Source: Flemingiibacterium sp045636265 (GTDB lineage: Bacteria > Bacillota > Clostridia > Oscillospirales > CAG-272). From it: DNA of 23,784 bases. Below the pieces are notes generated by a model, which saw nothing but the letters and a program-made list of their open reading frames with translations, was not told the DNA's origin and made no database searches. Of this stretch, positions 1 through 7,125 are shown one piece after another. Each line of letters opens with the position of its first letter. The stretch's first letter is position 1. The stretch covers positions 1-23,784 of the forward strand of contig JAZTXD010000150.1 of NCBI GenBank assembly GCA_045636265.1, given 5' to 3'. A program made the position numbers and the translations under genes.

Positions 1-1111
1 TGGGGTCGATCATGAGAACTGCTTCTTCCTTGGTCTTGTGGCCCTCAGCAACGAGGTCAACAGCGATCTGGAGAGCTGCGGGAGCGGTTCTCTTACCGTT
101 TCTGGTCTGGAGCATATAGAGCTTCTCATTTTCAATGGTGAACTCCATATCCTGCATGTCGTGGTAGTGGTTTTCGAGGATCTCGCAAACCTTCTTGAAT
201 TCTTCGAAAGCTGCAGGGAACTTGTTAGCCATCTCAGCGATAGGCATAGGAGTACGAACACCTGCAACAACGTCCTCACCCTGTGCGTTGGTAAGGAACT
301 CACCCATGAGCTTCTTCTCACCGGTTGCGGGGTCACGAGTGAACGCAACACCGGTACCGCAGTTTTCGCCCATGTTACCGAATGCCATTGCCTGTACGTT
401 TACAGCGGTACCCCAGCTGTAGGGGATATCGTTGTCGCGGCGGTATACGTTTGCACGGGGGTTGTCCCAAGAACGGAATACTGCCTTTACAGCGCCAAGG
501 AGCTGTTCCTTAGGATCGGTGGGGAAGTCCTGACCGATCTTAGCCTTGTACTCAGCCTTGAACTGATTTGCGAGTTCCTTAAGGTCATCAGCAGTAAGTT
601 CAACGTCGAGCTTAACGCCCTTTTCTTCCTTCATCTTGTCGATGAGCTCCTCGAAGTACTTCTTACCAACTTCCATAACAACGTCGGAGTACATCTGGAT
701 AAATCTTCTGTAGCAGTCGTAAGCCCAACGCGCATTGCCGGACTTCTTAGCCATAACTTCAACAACCTCTTCGTTAAGACCGAGGTTAAGAATGGTGTCC
801 ATCATACCGGGCATGGATGCACGTGCACCGGAACGAACGGAAACGAGAAGGGGATTTTCGAGGTCGCCGAACTTCTTGCCGGTTACGCCCTCCATCTTAA
901 CGATGTATTCCATGATCTCAGCCATGATTGCATCGTTGATCTGCTTGCCATCCTCGTAGTACTGAGTGCAGGCTTCGGTGGAAATGGTGAAGCCCTGGGG
1001 AACAGGAAGACCGATGTTGGTCATTTCTGCGAGGTTAGCGCCCTTACCGCCAAGGATTTCACGCATGTCTGCGTTACCCTCGGAGAAAAGGTAACAATAC
1101 TTTTTGCTCAT
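1..1111 (-). CDS. ppdK: Pyruvate, phosphate dikinase, N-terminal part (cut by window edge)
   Basis: This enzyme interconverts pyruvate + ATP + Pi and PEP + AMP + PPi in the cytoplasm. About 370 of the family's usual ~870-880 residues are present, covering the nucleotide-binding region. The protein starts MSKKYCYLFSEG and then shows GGKGANLAEM, the loop SVRSGARASMPGMMDTILNL, and GNMGENCGTGVAFTRDP, all typical of the PEP-utilising ATP-grasp domain. The phosphohistidine and PEP/pyruvate domains lie outside the window. The ATG at 1111 is preceded by GGAGG with good spacing. The gene diverges from mgsA across a 358-bp spacer, so two enzymes of the lower glycolytic region are transcribed away from each other. 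The identification is secure; only the C-terminal part is unseen. Confidence 0.96.
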   Translation of the reverse strand, partial: MSKKYCYLFSEGNADMREILGGKGANLAEMTNIGLPVPQGFTISTEACTQYYEDGKQINDAIMAEIMEYIVKMEGVTGKKFGDLENPLLVSVRSGARASMPGMMDTILNLGLNEEVVEVMAKKSGNARWAYDCYRRFIQMYSDVVMEVGKKYFEELIDKMKEEKGVKLDVELTADDLKELANQFKAEYKAKIGQDFPTDPKEQLLGAVKAVFRSWDNPRANVYRRDNDIPYSWGTAVNVQAMAFGNMGENCGTGVAFTRDPATGEKKLMGEFLTNAQGEDVVAGVRTPMPIAEMANKFPAAFEEFKKVCEILENHYHDMQDMEFTIENEKLYMLQTRNGKRTAPAALQIAVDLVAEGHKTKEEAVLMIDP

Positions 1112-1210
1112 TGGTATATCCTCCATAAAATAAATATTATTGGCACGGTTAAGTGTGCAAAAGCCTGTCCGAAGGCATAAAAACAAACGGACAAACTTAC
1201 CGCAAAGTAT

Positions 1211-1219
1211 ATTATACCA
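1211..1219 (-). promoter_or_regulatory. Extended -10 promoter of ppdK
   Basis: Read on the minus strand, TGG-TATAAT (extended -10) lies at 1219-1211. No good -35 is visible at 16-18 bp, which an extended -10 can tolerate. It predicts a leader of about 93 nt before the ppdK start. The leader holds a 6-bp inverted repeat (TGTCCG at 1166-1171, CGGACA at 1188-1193). Confidence 0.6.
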
Positions 1220-1304
1220 CATATTTTTCAAAAAGGCTATAGTTTTATGAAAATTTTTCATTTTTTTCGCTTTTATTAACATTTTTGTGCGAAGTGTGCG
1301 TTTT

Positions 1305-1345
1305 TTACAGCATTTTATATAAAGAAAGAACGCCGTATGCTGTAA
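1305..1345. repeat. 8-bp inverted repeat with 25-nt spacer in the ppdK-mgsA intergenic region
   Basis: TTACAGCA at 1305-1312 and TGCTGTAA at 1338-1345 are perfect reverse complements. The dyad lies upstream of both divergent promoters. It may be a long-loop hairpin or two half-sites for a regulator; nothing in the sequence decides between these. The 1112-1469 spacer holds no gene that I can support. Confidence 0.45.
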
Positions 1346-1366
1346 GCGGAAAAATATTTCGTAGGT

Positions 1367-1389
1367 ACCGGCGTCCTCGACGGTCCGGT
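1367..1389. repeat. GC-rich hairpin directly upstream of the mgsA promoter
   Basis: ACCGGCGTC pairs with GACG..CCGGT around a CTC loop, giving a 9-bp stem with a 2-nt bulge, followed by TTTT. It resembles a short terminator, but no plus-strand gene is found upstream in the spacer. It could be a leftover of a lost gene or a shield against read-through. Confidence 0.4.
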
Positions 1390-1394
1390 TTTGC

Positions 1395-1416
1395 ATTTGC
1401 ACTTGACAGTGCAAAT
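1395..1416. promoter_or_regulatory. Candidate operator overlapping the mgsA -35 box
   Basis: ATTTGCAC (1395-1402) and GTGCAAAT (1409-1416) are perfect inverted 8-mers that flank exactly the TTGACA -35 hexamer. A protein bound here would cover the -35 box, so a repressor is the natural reading. The regulator is unknown. Confidence 0.55.
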
Positions 1417-1431
1417 ATTTTGTGGTAATAT
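1403..1431 (+). promoter_or_regulatory. Sigma-A promoter of mgsA
   Basis: TTGACA (1403-1408), a 17-bp spacer and TAATAT (1426-1431), with an extended TGG at 1423-1425. The predicted leader is about 30 nt. Confidence 0.8.
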
Positions 1432-1469
1432 TATATGTAGTAAACACATTTACATAAGGAGTGACATAA

Positions 1470-1862
1470 ATGAAGATTGCACTTATCGCACACGATAAAA
1501 AGAAAAACGAGATAATCGAGCTTGCAAAAACATACAAGGACGTACTCGCAGACCACGACCTTTACGCAACAGGAACAACCGGTACACTCATAATGGGCGA
1601 AACCGGACTTGCAATACACAGAATGAAAAGCGGTCCCCTTGGCGGTGACCAGCAGATAGGCGCAATGCTTGCAAACGGCGAGCTTGACCTCATCATCTTC
1701 CTTCGCGATCCGCTCACTGCACAGCCGCACGAGCCGGATGTATCCGCGCTTCTCAGGCTTGGGGATGTGCAGAAGATACCGCTTGCAACAAATGTAAGCA
1801 GCGCGGTAATTATGCTCGATGCTCTCAAAAATAAGACGTTTTTCGAGCACCTCGGGAACTGA
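1470..1862 (+). CDS. mgsA: Methylglyoxal synthase
   Basis: It converts dihydroxyacetone phosphate to methylglyoxal and phosphate, a cytoplasmic bypass of lower glycolysis that relieves sugar-phosphate build-up. The 130-residue protein has the family landmarks: ATGTTG near residues 33-38, GPLGGDQQIGA (55-65), and RDPLTAQPHEPDV (79-91). By alignment from memory, D60, H87 and D90 correspond to the E. coli enzyme's Asp71, His98 and Asp101. Length is normal for the single-domain clostridial form. The start is fixed by AAGGAG about 8 nt upstream. A strong sigma-A promoter with a dyad over its -35 box suggests repression-type control. A bidirectional terminator follows at once, so the gene is monocistronic. 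Confidence 0.96.
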   Translation: MKIALIAHDKKKNEIIELAKTYKDVLADHDLYATGTTGTLIMGETGLAIHRMKSGPLGGDQQIGAMLANGELDLIIFLRDPLTAQPHEPDVSALLRLGDVQKIPLATNVSSAVIMLDALKNKTFFEHLGN

Positions 1863-1874
1863 TAATCCAAATAA

Positions 1875-1914
1875 AAAACGGTCGGACAAGCTCATTTGAG
1901 TGTCCGACCGTTTT
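1875..1914. terminator. Bidirectional terminator between mgsA and the minus-strand operon
   Basis: CGGTCGGACA (1879-1888) pairs with TGTCCGACCG (1901-1910). The stem is flanked by A-rich and T-rich tracts, so it can end transcription from mgsA (plus) and from the three-gene operon (minus). Confidence 0.9.
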
Positions 1915-1923
1915 ATTTTTTGC

Positions 1924-2964
1924 TTATACGTTCATGTACTTGCTTTCCTCGGATGCGAGGTAAGCTTTTTCACAAATTTGCTGTACGAAGATTGCATCGT
2001 CTGCACCAATAGGCGGCTCTGTGCCGTTTATGATTGCATTTGCAAATGTGGTGATTTCCTTTTCGTACATGTTACCGGTTTCCACGGTGAGCTGACGGAA
2101 TGTGTCGCCCTCTCTGTTCTGTATCGCGCTGTATCCGCCGATGTTTTCGGGAGCGCAGATGAGAACTTCGCCGCTCTCAACCTGGGAGATTGTACCCTGG
2201 GCGAGGATACTGCCCTTTGTTCCGTAGAACTCAAGGCGGCATTTTGCGGCTTCATCCGGGATGTTGAAGTTTGCATCAACGAACGCCGTTGCACCGCTCT
2301 CCATTTTGAGCAGTACAGCCGCAGAGTCGTCGGCATTGTATGCGAAGGTCTGGTTGCCTACAAAAGCGCATACGCTTGCGGTTTTTTGCGCCGAGATATA
2401 CTGCAGAAGGTCGATACAGTGTATACCCATGTCCATGAGCGCGCCGCCGCCGGACTTGGTTTTATCCTGACGCCAGTTGCCCTCGATTTCGGGATACCAG
2501 CAGGTGAGCTGTGCGCGCATGGAAACGATATCTCCGATAGCGCCGTCAGCTATAAGCTTCTTGATCTCCTGATGATAGGAAGAGAAGCGCATCATGAGTC
2601 CAACGCCGAGCTTTACACCGGCCTTTGCACAGTAGTCGCGGATTTCCTTTGCTTCCTTCACGGTAAGGCCCATAGGCTTTTCGAGAAGAATATGCTTCTT
2701 TGCGTCAGCCGCCATCATAACCTGCTTCTTGTGACAGAAAACAGGAGTTGCAATGTAAACGGCATCGATTTCGTCAAGAGCAAGCAGATCAGCCTCATTT
2801 GTAAAAGCGTACTTTGCTCCGAATTCATTTTTAACGTTTTCGGCGGCGGTGGGATTTGTGTCCATAACGGCAACGAGCTCGCTGTTTTCAGAGAGCACCA
2901 GTCCCGGAATGGTACGTCTGTACGCAATTCCTCCGCATCCGATTACGCCCCATTTTATTTTCAT
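1924..2964 (-). CDS. Gfo/Idh/MocA-family sugar dehydrogenase
   Basis: This is a NAD(P)-dependent oxidoreductase of the glucose-fructose oxidoreductase/inositol dehydrogenase/MocA family, 346 residues. The Rossmann motif GVIGCGGIA is at 6-14, the EKP motif at 95-97 carries the usual catalytic lysine, and MDMGIHCID near 177-185 supplies the Asp/His active-site pair. An upstream TTG would add five residues but coincides with the GGAGG ribosome binding site. The ATG at 2964 is therefore chosen. It is the last gene of a three-gene operon and starts 17 bp after the aminotransferase-like gene. Members often oxidise a sugar C3 hydroxyl to a keto group; the substrate here is unknown. No signal peptide, so cytoplasmic. 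Confidence 0.92.
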   Translation of the reverse strand: MKIKWGVIGCGGIAYRRTIPGLVLSENSELVAVMDTNPTAAENVKNEFGAKYAFTNEADLLALDEIDAVYIATPVFCHKKQVMMAADAKKHILLEKPMGLTVKEAKEIRDYCAKAGVKLGVGLMMRFSSYHQEIKKLIADGAIGDIVSMRAQLTCWYPEIEGNWRQDKTKSGGGALMDMGIHCIDLLQYISAQKTASVCAFVGNQTFAYNADDSAAVLLKMESGATAFVDANFNIPDEAAKCRLEFYGTKGSILAQGTISQVESGEVLICAPENIGGYSAIQNREGDTFRQLTVETGNMYEKEITTFANAIINGTEPPIGADDAIFVQQICEKAYLASEESKYMNV

Positions 2965-2981
2965 GGTTGTTTCCTCCAAGA

Positions 2982-4292
2982 TTACTTGCCCTGCTGCATT
3001 TCAGCCACAGCCTCGAGTACGGCATCAGCCATATACTCAAGCTGTTCGTCGGAAAGACCGTAGAGGGGAAGGTGAGTATATCTCTTGTAGAAGAGCTCCT
3101 CGCATACAGGACAGGTCTTTGCGATCTCGTCGGAATCGTAGCCCATATCCTGAACTATCTTGAAGCGATAGAGAGGACCGAAGTGAGCAATCTGTGTAAC
3201 GCCCTTTTCTTCGAGCTTCTTCTTGAGTATCTGAACATCTCCGCCTGCCTTTGCGGGATCGATCTGGAGAAGGTAGAGGTGGAATGTCGGCTTGATATCA
3301 TCGTTTCCGAGGTCCTGCGCGATGATAGCATCGTTTTCCTTGAATCTTTCGTTAAGATATGCGGCAGCCTTTCTTCTGATTTCGATGATCTCCTCATTTC
3401 TTGCAACCTGAAGAGTGAGTCCGAGACCCTGAATTTCGGTTGTGGATGCATTGCCGGGAACGAAGGGAGCTTCCTTACCCTGAATGGGAGTGATGTTGTA
3501 GAGCCAATCCTTGATCGGGCAGGTGAAGTCGAGTCCGAGGAATCTTGCACGCTTGAGCTCGGGACCGAAATTCGGTACGGTTGTTGTGAGAATACCGCCC
3601 TCACCGAAGGAGGTGATGTTCTTAACCTCGTGGAGAGAGAATGCTGCGAAATCGCCGATAGTACCGATCTTCTTGCCCTTGTACATTGCGCCGAATGCAT
3701 GAGCCGCGTCCTCGAGAACGAGGATGTTGCGCTCCTTTGCAATCTTCATGATAGGCTCGAGGTCTACGGGGTAACCGCCGATATGTACGGGAACGATCAT
3801 CTTGGTCTTATCGGTGATCTTGCGCTTTACATCCTCGGGATCCATGTTGATGGTTCTGGGATCAACGTCAGCGAATACGAGCTTTGCGCCGACTGCGAGA
3901 GGGTATGCCATGGTTGCCACGAATGTGATCGCGGGAACGATAACCTCGTCGCCGGGCTTGAGGTTTGCATACTTGTATGCGATCTCAAATCCTGCGGTTG
4001 CATTGGTTACGAATGTGGATGTGTCAGTGCCGAGATACTCGTTGCACTTTGCTTCAGCCTGTTCAACCTTCGAGCCGAGAGAGAGCTTTCCGGGAGGTGT
4101 TGCGAGAGCGTCGAGCTTTTTAACCTGCTCCCACACTGCCGCGAGGGCATCGTCATATTCCTTACCCTCACCCTGCATCAAAAAGCGGATGATTTCCATT
4201 AAGTCATGTACGTTGTAGTTTTCACCTACAGCCGCCCACGGTACTCTTGTGGCACCTGTGTTGTATCTGAAGTCTGTGGTCTGCTTTCCCAT
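2982..4292 (-). CDS. DegT/DnrJ/EryC1/StrS-family PLP-dependent aminotransferase
   Basis: The 436-residue protein is a fold-type I PLP enzyme of the sugar aminotransferase family. It has TNATAGFEIA (phosphate-binding turn, ~96-105), the PLP-nitrogen aspartate in LEDAAHAFGA (D195), and the Schiff-base lysine K224 in HEVKNITSFGEGG. Family members usually convert a keto-sugar to an amino-sugar with glutamate as donor. An N-terminal extension of about 70 residues makes it longer than the usual 370-400. The ATG at 4292 follows GGAGG. It lies between a ConA-like protein and a Gfo/Idh/MocA dehydrogenase. A dehydrogenase making a keto-sugar and an aminotransferase acting on it (or the reverse) is a known pairing, as in kanosamine formation by NtdC and NtdA. 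The substrate is not known. Confidence 0.9.
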   Translation of the reverse strand: MGKQTTDFRYNTGATRVPWAAVGENYNVHDLMEIIRFLMQGEGKEYDDALAAVWEQVKKLDALATPPGKLSLGSKVEQAEAKCNEYLGTDTSTFVTNATAGFEIAYKYANLKPGDEVIVPAITFVATMAYPLAVGAKLVFADVDPRTINMDPEDVKRKITDKTKMIVPVHIGGYPVDLEPIMKIAKERNILVLEDAAHAFGAMYKGKKIGTIGDFAAFSLHEVKNITSFGEGGILTTTVPNFGPELKRARFLGLDFTCPIKDWLYNITPIQGKEAPFVPGNASTTEIQGLGLTLQVARNEEIIEIRRKAAAYLNERFKENDAIIAQDLGNDDIKPTFHLYLLQIDPAKAGGDVQILKKKLEEKGVTQIAHFGPLYRFKIVQDMGYDSDEIAKTCPVCEELFYKRYTHLPLYGLSDEQLEYMADAVLEAVAEMQQGK

Positions 4293-4321
4293 TTTGTTTT
4301 CCTCCGTTAATAAAAATTTTT

Positions 4322-4948
4322 TTAAAATTCAGGCAGGTAGCTTTGCTCGCGGTACTGCCATTTGATTTCACGTACTTCGATGTCCTTCACCTTAAACTTG
4401 GTTGAATACGGTGAGAAGCCAACGTGACCGCCGACTATCGGGTCCATGTTGTCAACCATTTCGAGAATAAGCTTGTCATCGATTATAAGGAAGTTGTGTC
4501 CCTCGATCGCTCCCGTTGTGATGCGTATTTCCTTGCCGGGAGTGTAGGTGTAGAGCGGGGTGAGAATTCTGAGCTCATCCTCGGGGAAGCGCTCGATTCC
4601 GCACTTGTGGTCGTACCAGCCGTTAACACCGGATATGTAGCCCTTTTTTAGATAGTTTATCTCATCATCCCACGTTACAGAGTATACGGCGTTGAGATCT
4701 CTCGTTGCCGGCAGGACGCTTGATATCGTGAAGCTGAACATTACATCCTTTTCAAAACGCTGCCTCGAGAGTAATATTCCGCCCTTGTTATCGGGTTCGC
4801 TTCCTACAAGATAACCGTCCTCATAAGTCCATGTGCCGCCTTTGTCATCCCACACTTCACGGAAATTTTCATCCGGCGCGTATGACAGGAGTACAGGACT
4901 TTCGTCAACGAGTATGCGCTTGTTTAAAAGAAGTATTTCCTTTTGCAT
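4322..4948 (-). CDS. Concanavalin A-like (DUF1080/3-keto-disaccharide hydrolase-type) protein
   Basis: A 208-residue, mostly beta-strand protein with GGTWTYEDGYLVG near 37-49, a central block rich in aromatic residues, and GGHVGFSPYSTKFKVKDIEV near the C-terminus. The ending is typical of the LamG/DUF1080 jelly-roll fold, where the last strands read G.VGF......F.V.DI.V. Some DUF1080 proteins hydrolyse 3-keto-glycosides made by Gfo/Idh/MocA enzymes. Such an enzyme is encoded two genes downstream, so this role is plausible but inferred. There is no signal peptide, so it is probably cytoplasmic. It is the first gene of the operon. The ATG at 4948 follows AGGAGG at slightly long spacing. A plain carbohydrate-binding or DUF1961-type role cannot be excluded. 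Confidence 0.65.
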   Translation of the reverse strand: MQKEILLLNKRILVDESPVLLSYAPDENFREVWDDKGGTWTYEDGYLVGSEPDNKGGILLSRQRFEKDVMFSFTISSVLPATRDLNAVYSVTWDDEINYLKKGYISGVNGWYDHKCGIERFPEDELRILTPLYTYTPGKEIRITTGAIEGHNFLIIDDKLILEMVDNMDPIVGGHVGFSPYSTKFKVKDIEVREIKWQYREQSYLPEF

Positions 4949-4986
4949 GTAAAAAGAGTCCTCCTTAATATATTTCCTACACTATT

Positions 4987-4992
4987 ATTATA
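4987..4992 (-). promoter_or_regulatory. -10 box of the three-gene sugar operon
   Basis: TATAAT reads on the minus strand at 4992-4987. At 17 bp only a poor -35 (TTTTAA-like) is present, which fits a promoter that needs an activator. The AraC-type regulator encoded divergently is the obvious candidate. Confidence 0.55.
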
Positions 4993-5065
4993 GCAGATAC
5001 AAACACAAATTAAAAGGGGCAGGGTTCCCGATTTTTTTAAATATATTCCTTTTTTGCGAAAGATA

Positions 5066-5095
5066 TTGACAAAAACATAGGTGCAGAGGTATAAT
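5066..5095 (+). promoter_or_regulatory. Sigma-A promoter of the PocR-AraC regulator gene
   Basis: TTGACA (5066-5071), an 18-bp spacer and TATAAT (5090-5095). Unlike the divergent operon promoter it has both consensus hexamers, so the regulator is probably made without an activator. Confidence 0.8.
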
Positions 5096-5136
5096 TATGG
5101 TAGCGATATTTTCGTAAAAAAGGCGGTAAAACGGCT

Positions 5137-5958
5137 ATGGTAATAAACTACGATATTCAGAAAATCAGTATGGCTCTCGGCGATTTTTACAATGCCACGG
5201 GCATTGACATACAGCTCCTGCGCCCGGACTTTTCTCATGTGTGTGAGCACACAAAGCAAAACATCCCATACTGTCTGGCGCTTCAGGGAACAGCGCAGAA
5301 AAAACAGCGTTGTATGCTCTCGGATGAAATGCTCATTAAAAAGAGCAGCGAGAGCAAAAAAACCGAAATGGGCATCTGCCACGCGGGGCTTCTCAACGTT
5401 GTAATTCCGCTTTTATATGATGATATTATCATCGGATACATAATATTCGGCAGAATAAAGCTCGACTGTGACGATGCGGATTTTGTGCCGGGTAAGGGAG
5501 AAAAAAACAGCGCGGAGATAAAAAAATATTACGAGCAAATCCCGTCATTCACTATGGAAAAGGTGAACAGTGTGGCAAATATTGCGGAAATGCTTGCAAA
5601 GTATCTGCTGCTTGAAAATATGCTGGGACCGAGCTTTTCTCACAGCATACAGAAGGTGCTTGATTTTATCGACCGCAATCTTGAAAAAGAGCTCTCGATA
5701 GATATGATAACGAAAAGTACGCATATATCAAAAAGTGTCCTTTACAAGAATTTTCACGAGCTGTTTCACTGTACTGTCAACGATTATATAAAGCAGAGGA
5801 GAGTTGAGCGCTCCATAGAGCTTATGCGAAAGTGTGAGCTTTCAATAGAGCAGATAGCTCAATCGGTAGGGTTCACAAGCGCGTCGTATTACAGCAGAAT
5901 CTTCAAGGCGCAGATGGGAATGTCGCCCATAAAATACAAAATGACAATGATCGTGTAA
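5137..5958 (+). CDS. AraC-family transcriptional activator with PocR sensory domain
   Basis: The 273-residue regulator has an N-terminal PocR-type ligand-binding domain (about 5-160). This is seen in GDFYNATGIDIQLL, a cysteine-bearing CMLSDEM segment and ICHAGLLNVVIPL. A C-terminal pair of AraC helix-turn-helix motifs follows (about 170-270), ending in SIEQIAQSVGFTSASYYSRI and FKAQMGMSPIKY. PocR domains are proposed to bind small hydrocarbon-derived or sugar-derived ligands. The gene is divergent from the sugar operon, so control of that operon is likely. The ATG at 5137 has a modest AAGGCGG ribosome binding site. The effector is unknown. No terminator is seen before the next promoter at 6003. 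Confidence 0.9.
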   Translation: MVINYDIQKISMALGDFYNATGIDIQLLRPDFSHVCEHTKQNIPYCLALQGTAQKKQRCMLSDEMLIKKSSESKKTEMGICHAGLLNVVIPLLYDDIIIGYIIFGRIKLDCDDADFVPGKGEKNSAEIKKYYEQIPSFTMEKVNSVANIAEMLAKYLLLENMLGPSFSHSIQKVLDFIDRNLEKELSIDMITKSTHISKSVLYKNFHELFHCTVNDYIKQRRVERSIELMRKCELSIEQIAQSVGFTSASYYSRIFKAQMGMSPIKYKMTMIV

Positions 5959-5963
5959 AATAT

Positions 5964-5984
5964 GTTATAAACAAAAACTATAAC
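5964..5984. promoter_or_regulatory. LysR-type operator (T-N11-A dyad) upstream of the TtuC-like gene
   Basis: GTTATA (5964-5969) and TATAAC (5979-5984) are perfect inverted repeats separated by 9 nt, satisfying the T-N11-A rule. The centre is at about -64 from the predicted start site (~6038), the usual recognition-site position for LysR-type regulators. A LysR gene is the second gene of the same transcript. Confidence 0.65.
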
Positions 5985-6002
5985 TCGATAGCTTTTTTGT
6001 TC

Positions 6003-6031
6003 TTTACAAATAACACAAAACGTGGTATACT
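6003..6031 (+). promoter_or_regulatory. Sigma-A promoter of the TtuC-like/LysR operon
   Basis: TTTACA (6003-6008), a 17-bp spacer and TATACT (6026-6031), with an extended TGG at 6023-6025. Confidence 0.8.
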
Positions 6032-6059
6032 GTAAAAAAAACGAAAGGATGACTTGACT

Positions 6060-7121
6060 ATGACAAAGCATAAAATAGCAGTTATCGCCGGTGACGGCAT
6101 AGGTCCCGAGGTTATCGGAGAGGGCGTCAAAATATTGAAGAGAATTGCCGAGATCGACGGCAGTTTTGAGTTTGAGTTCACCGAATTTCCGTGGGGATGC
6201 GAATATTACCTCGAAAACGGAAGAATGATGGCAGAGGACGGCATTGAAACCCTCAAGAAGTTTGACGCAATTTTCCTCGGCGCTGTGGGATATCCCGGCG
6301 TGCCGGACCACATCTCGCTCTGGGATTTGCTTCTCGTTATAAGAAAGAGCTTTGACCAGTATATAAATCTGCGTCCGGTTAAGCTTTTAAAGGGCGCTCC
6401 GTGTCCTCTTAAGGATGTAAAGCGCGAGGATATTGACATGCTTTTCGTTCGCGAGAACAGCGAGGGTGAGTATGCCGGAAGCGGAAGCTGGCTCTTTAAG
6501 GGCAAGCCCAACGAAGTTGTTATCCAGGACGGCGTATTCTCAAGACGCGGATGCGAGCGTGTAATCCGCTACGCATACGAGCTTGCAAGAAAGGAAAAGA
6601 AGACACTCACAAGCATAAGCAAGGGAAATGCGCTTAACTATTCCATGGTATTCTGGGATCAGATATTCAAGGAAGTCGGAGAAGAGTATCCCGATGTAAA
6701 AACATATTCATACCTTGTTGACGCGGCGAGCATGTTTATGGTAAAGGATCCGGGACGTTTCCAGATCGTTGTAACCTCCAATCTTTTCGGAGATATTCTC
6801 ACCGACCTCGGTGCGGCTATTTCCGGCGGTATGGGACTCGCGGCTGGCGCCAACATCAACCCCGAGGGCGACTATCCGTCCATGTTTGAGCCGATCCACG
6901 GCTCTGCTCCCGACATTGCGGGACAGGGCAAGGCAAATCCGCTTGCTACCGTATGGTCGGTAAGCCAGATGCTCGAGCATTTCGGATACAAGAAGTGGGC
7001 AGACAGACTCATTGATATTATTGAAGAAATCATGGTTGATGGCAAGGTTCTCACGCCCGATATGAACGGTACGGCGACAACATCCGAGGTTGGCGCAGAG
7101 GTTATCAGAAAGCTCGGATAA
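6060..7121 (+). CDS. Tartrate dehydrogenase/D-malate dehydrogenase (decarboxylating) family
   Basis: The 353-residue enzyme belongs to the isocitrate/isopropylmalate dehydrogenase family, TtuC/DmlA branch. These are NAD-dependent enzymes that oxidise and often decarboxylate D-malate, tartrate or related 2-hydroxyacids. Landmarks are GDGIGPEVI (11-19), the branch signature PWGCEYYLENGRMM (44-57), GAVGYPGVPDH (74-84), NLRPV (103-107), RENSEGEY (131-138), the metal-site GDILTDLGAAISGG, and HGSAPDIAGQGKANP near the NAD site. A TTG at 6054 is in frame but only 4 nt from AAAGGA; the ATG at 6060 has proper spacing. The gene has its own promoter and a LysR dyad at -64. A LysR gene follows 4 bp downstream. 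Substrate choice among D-malate, tartrate and 3-isopropylmalate cannot be read from sequence, but no leu genes are nearby. Confidence 0.88.
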   Translation: MTKHKIAVIAGDGIGPEVIGEGVKILKRIAEIDGSFEFEFTEFPWGCEYYLENGRMMAEDGIETLKKFDAIFLGAVGYPGVPDHISLWDLLLVIRKSFDQYINLRPVKLLKGAPCPLKDVKREDIDMLFVRENSEGEYAGSGSWLFKGKPNEVVIQDGVFSRRGCERVIRYAYELARKEKKTLTSISKGNALNYSMVFWDQIFKEVGEEYPDVKTYSYLVDAASMFMVKDPGRFQIVVTSNLFGDILTDLGAAISGGMGLAAGANINPEGDYPSMFEPIHGSAPDIAGQGKANPLATVWSVSQMLEHFGYKKWADRLIDIIEEIMVDGKVLTPDMNGTATTSEVGAEVIRKLG

Positions 7122-7125
7122 GGCT

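Noticed and set aside
38..1180. Long open plus-strand frame opposite ppdK
   Set aside because: It is antisense to a secure, full-similarity gene. Its cysteine- and histidine-rich composition is typical of a shadow frame, and it has no ribosome binding site.
1900..4202. Two long plus-strand frames (1900-3063 and 2967-4202) opposite the Gfo and DegT genes
   Set aside because: They mirror well-recognised genes on the minus strand, show no domain pattern, and the first overlaps the bidirectional terminator.
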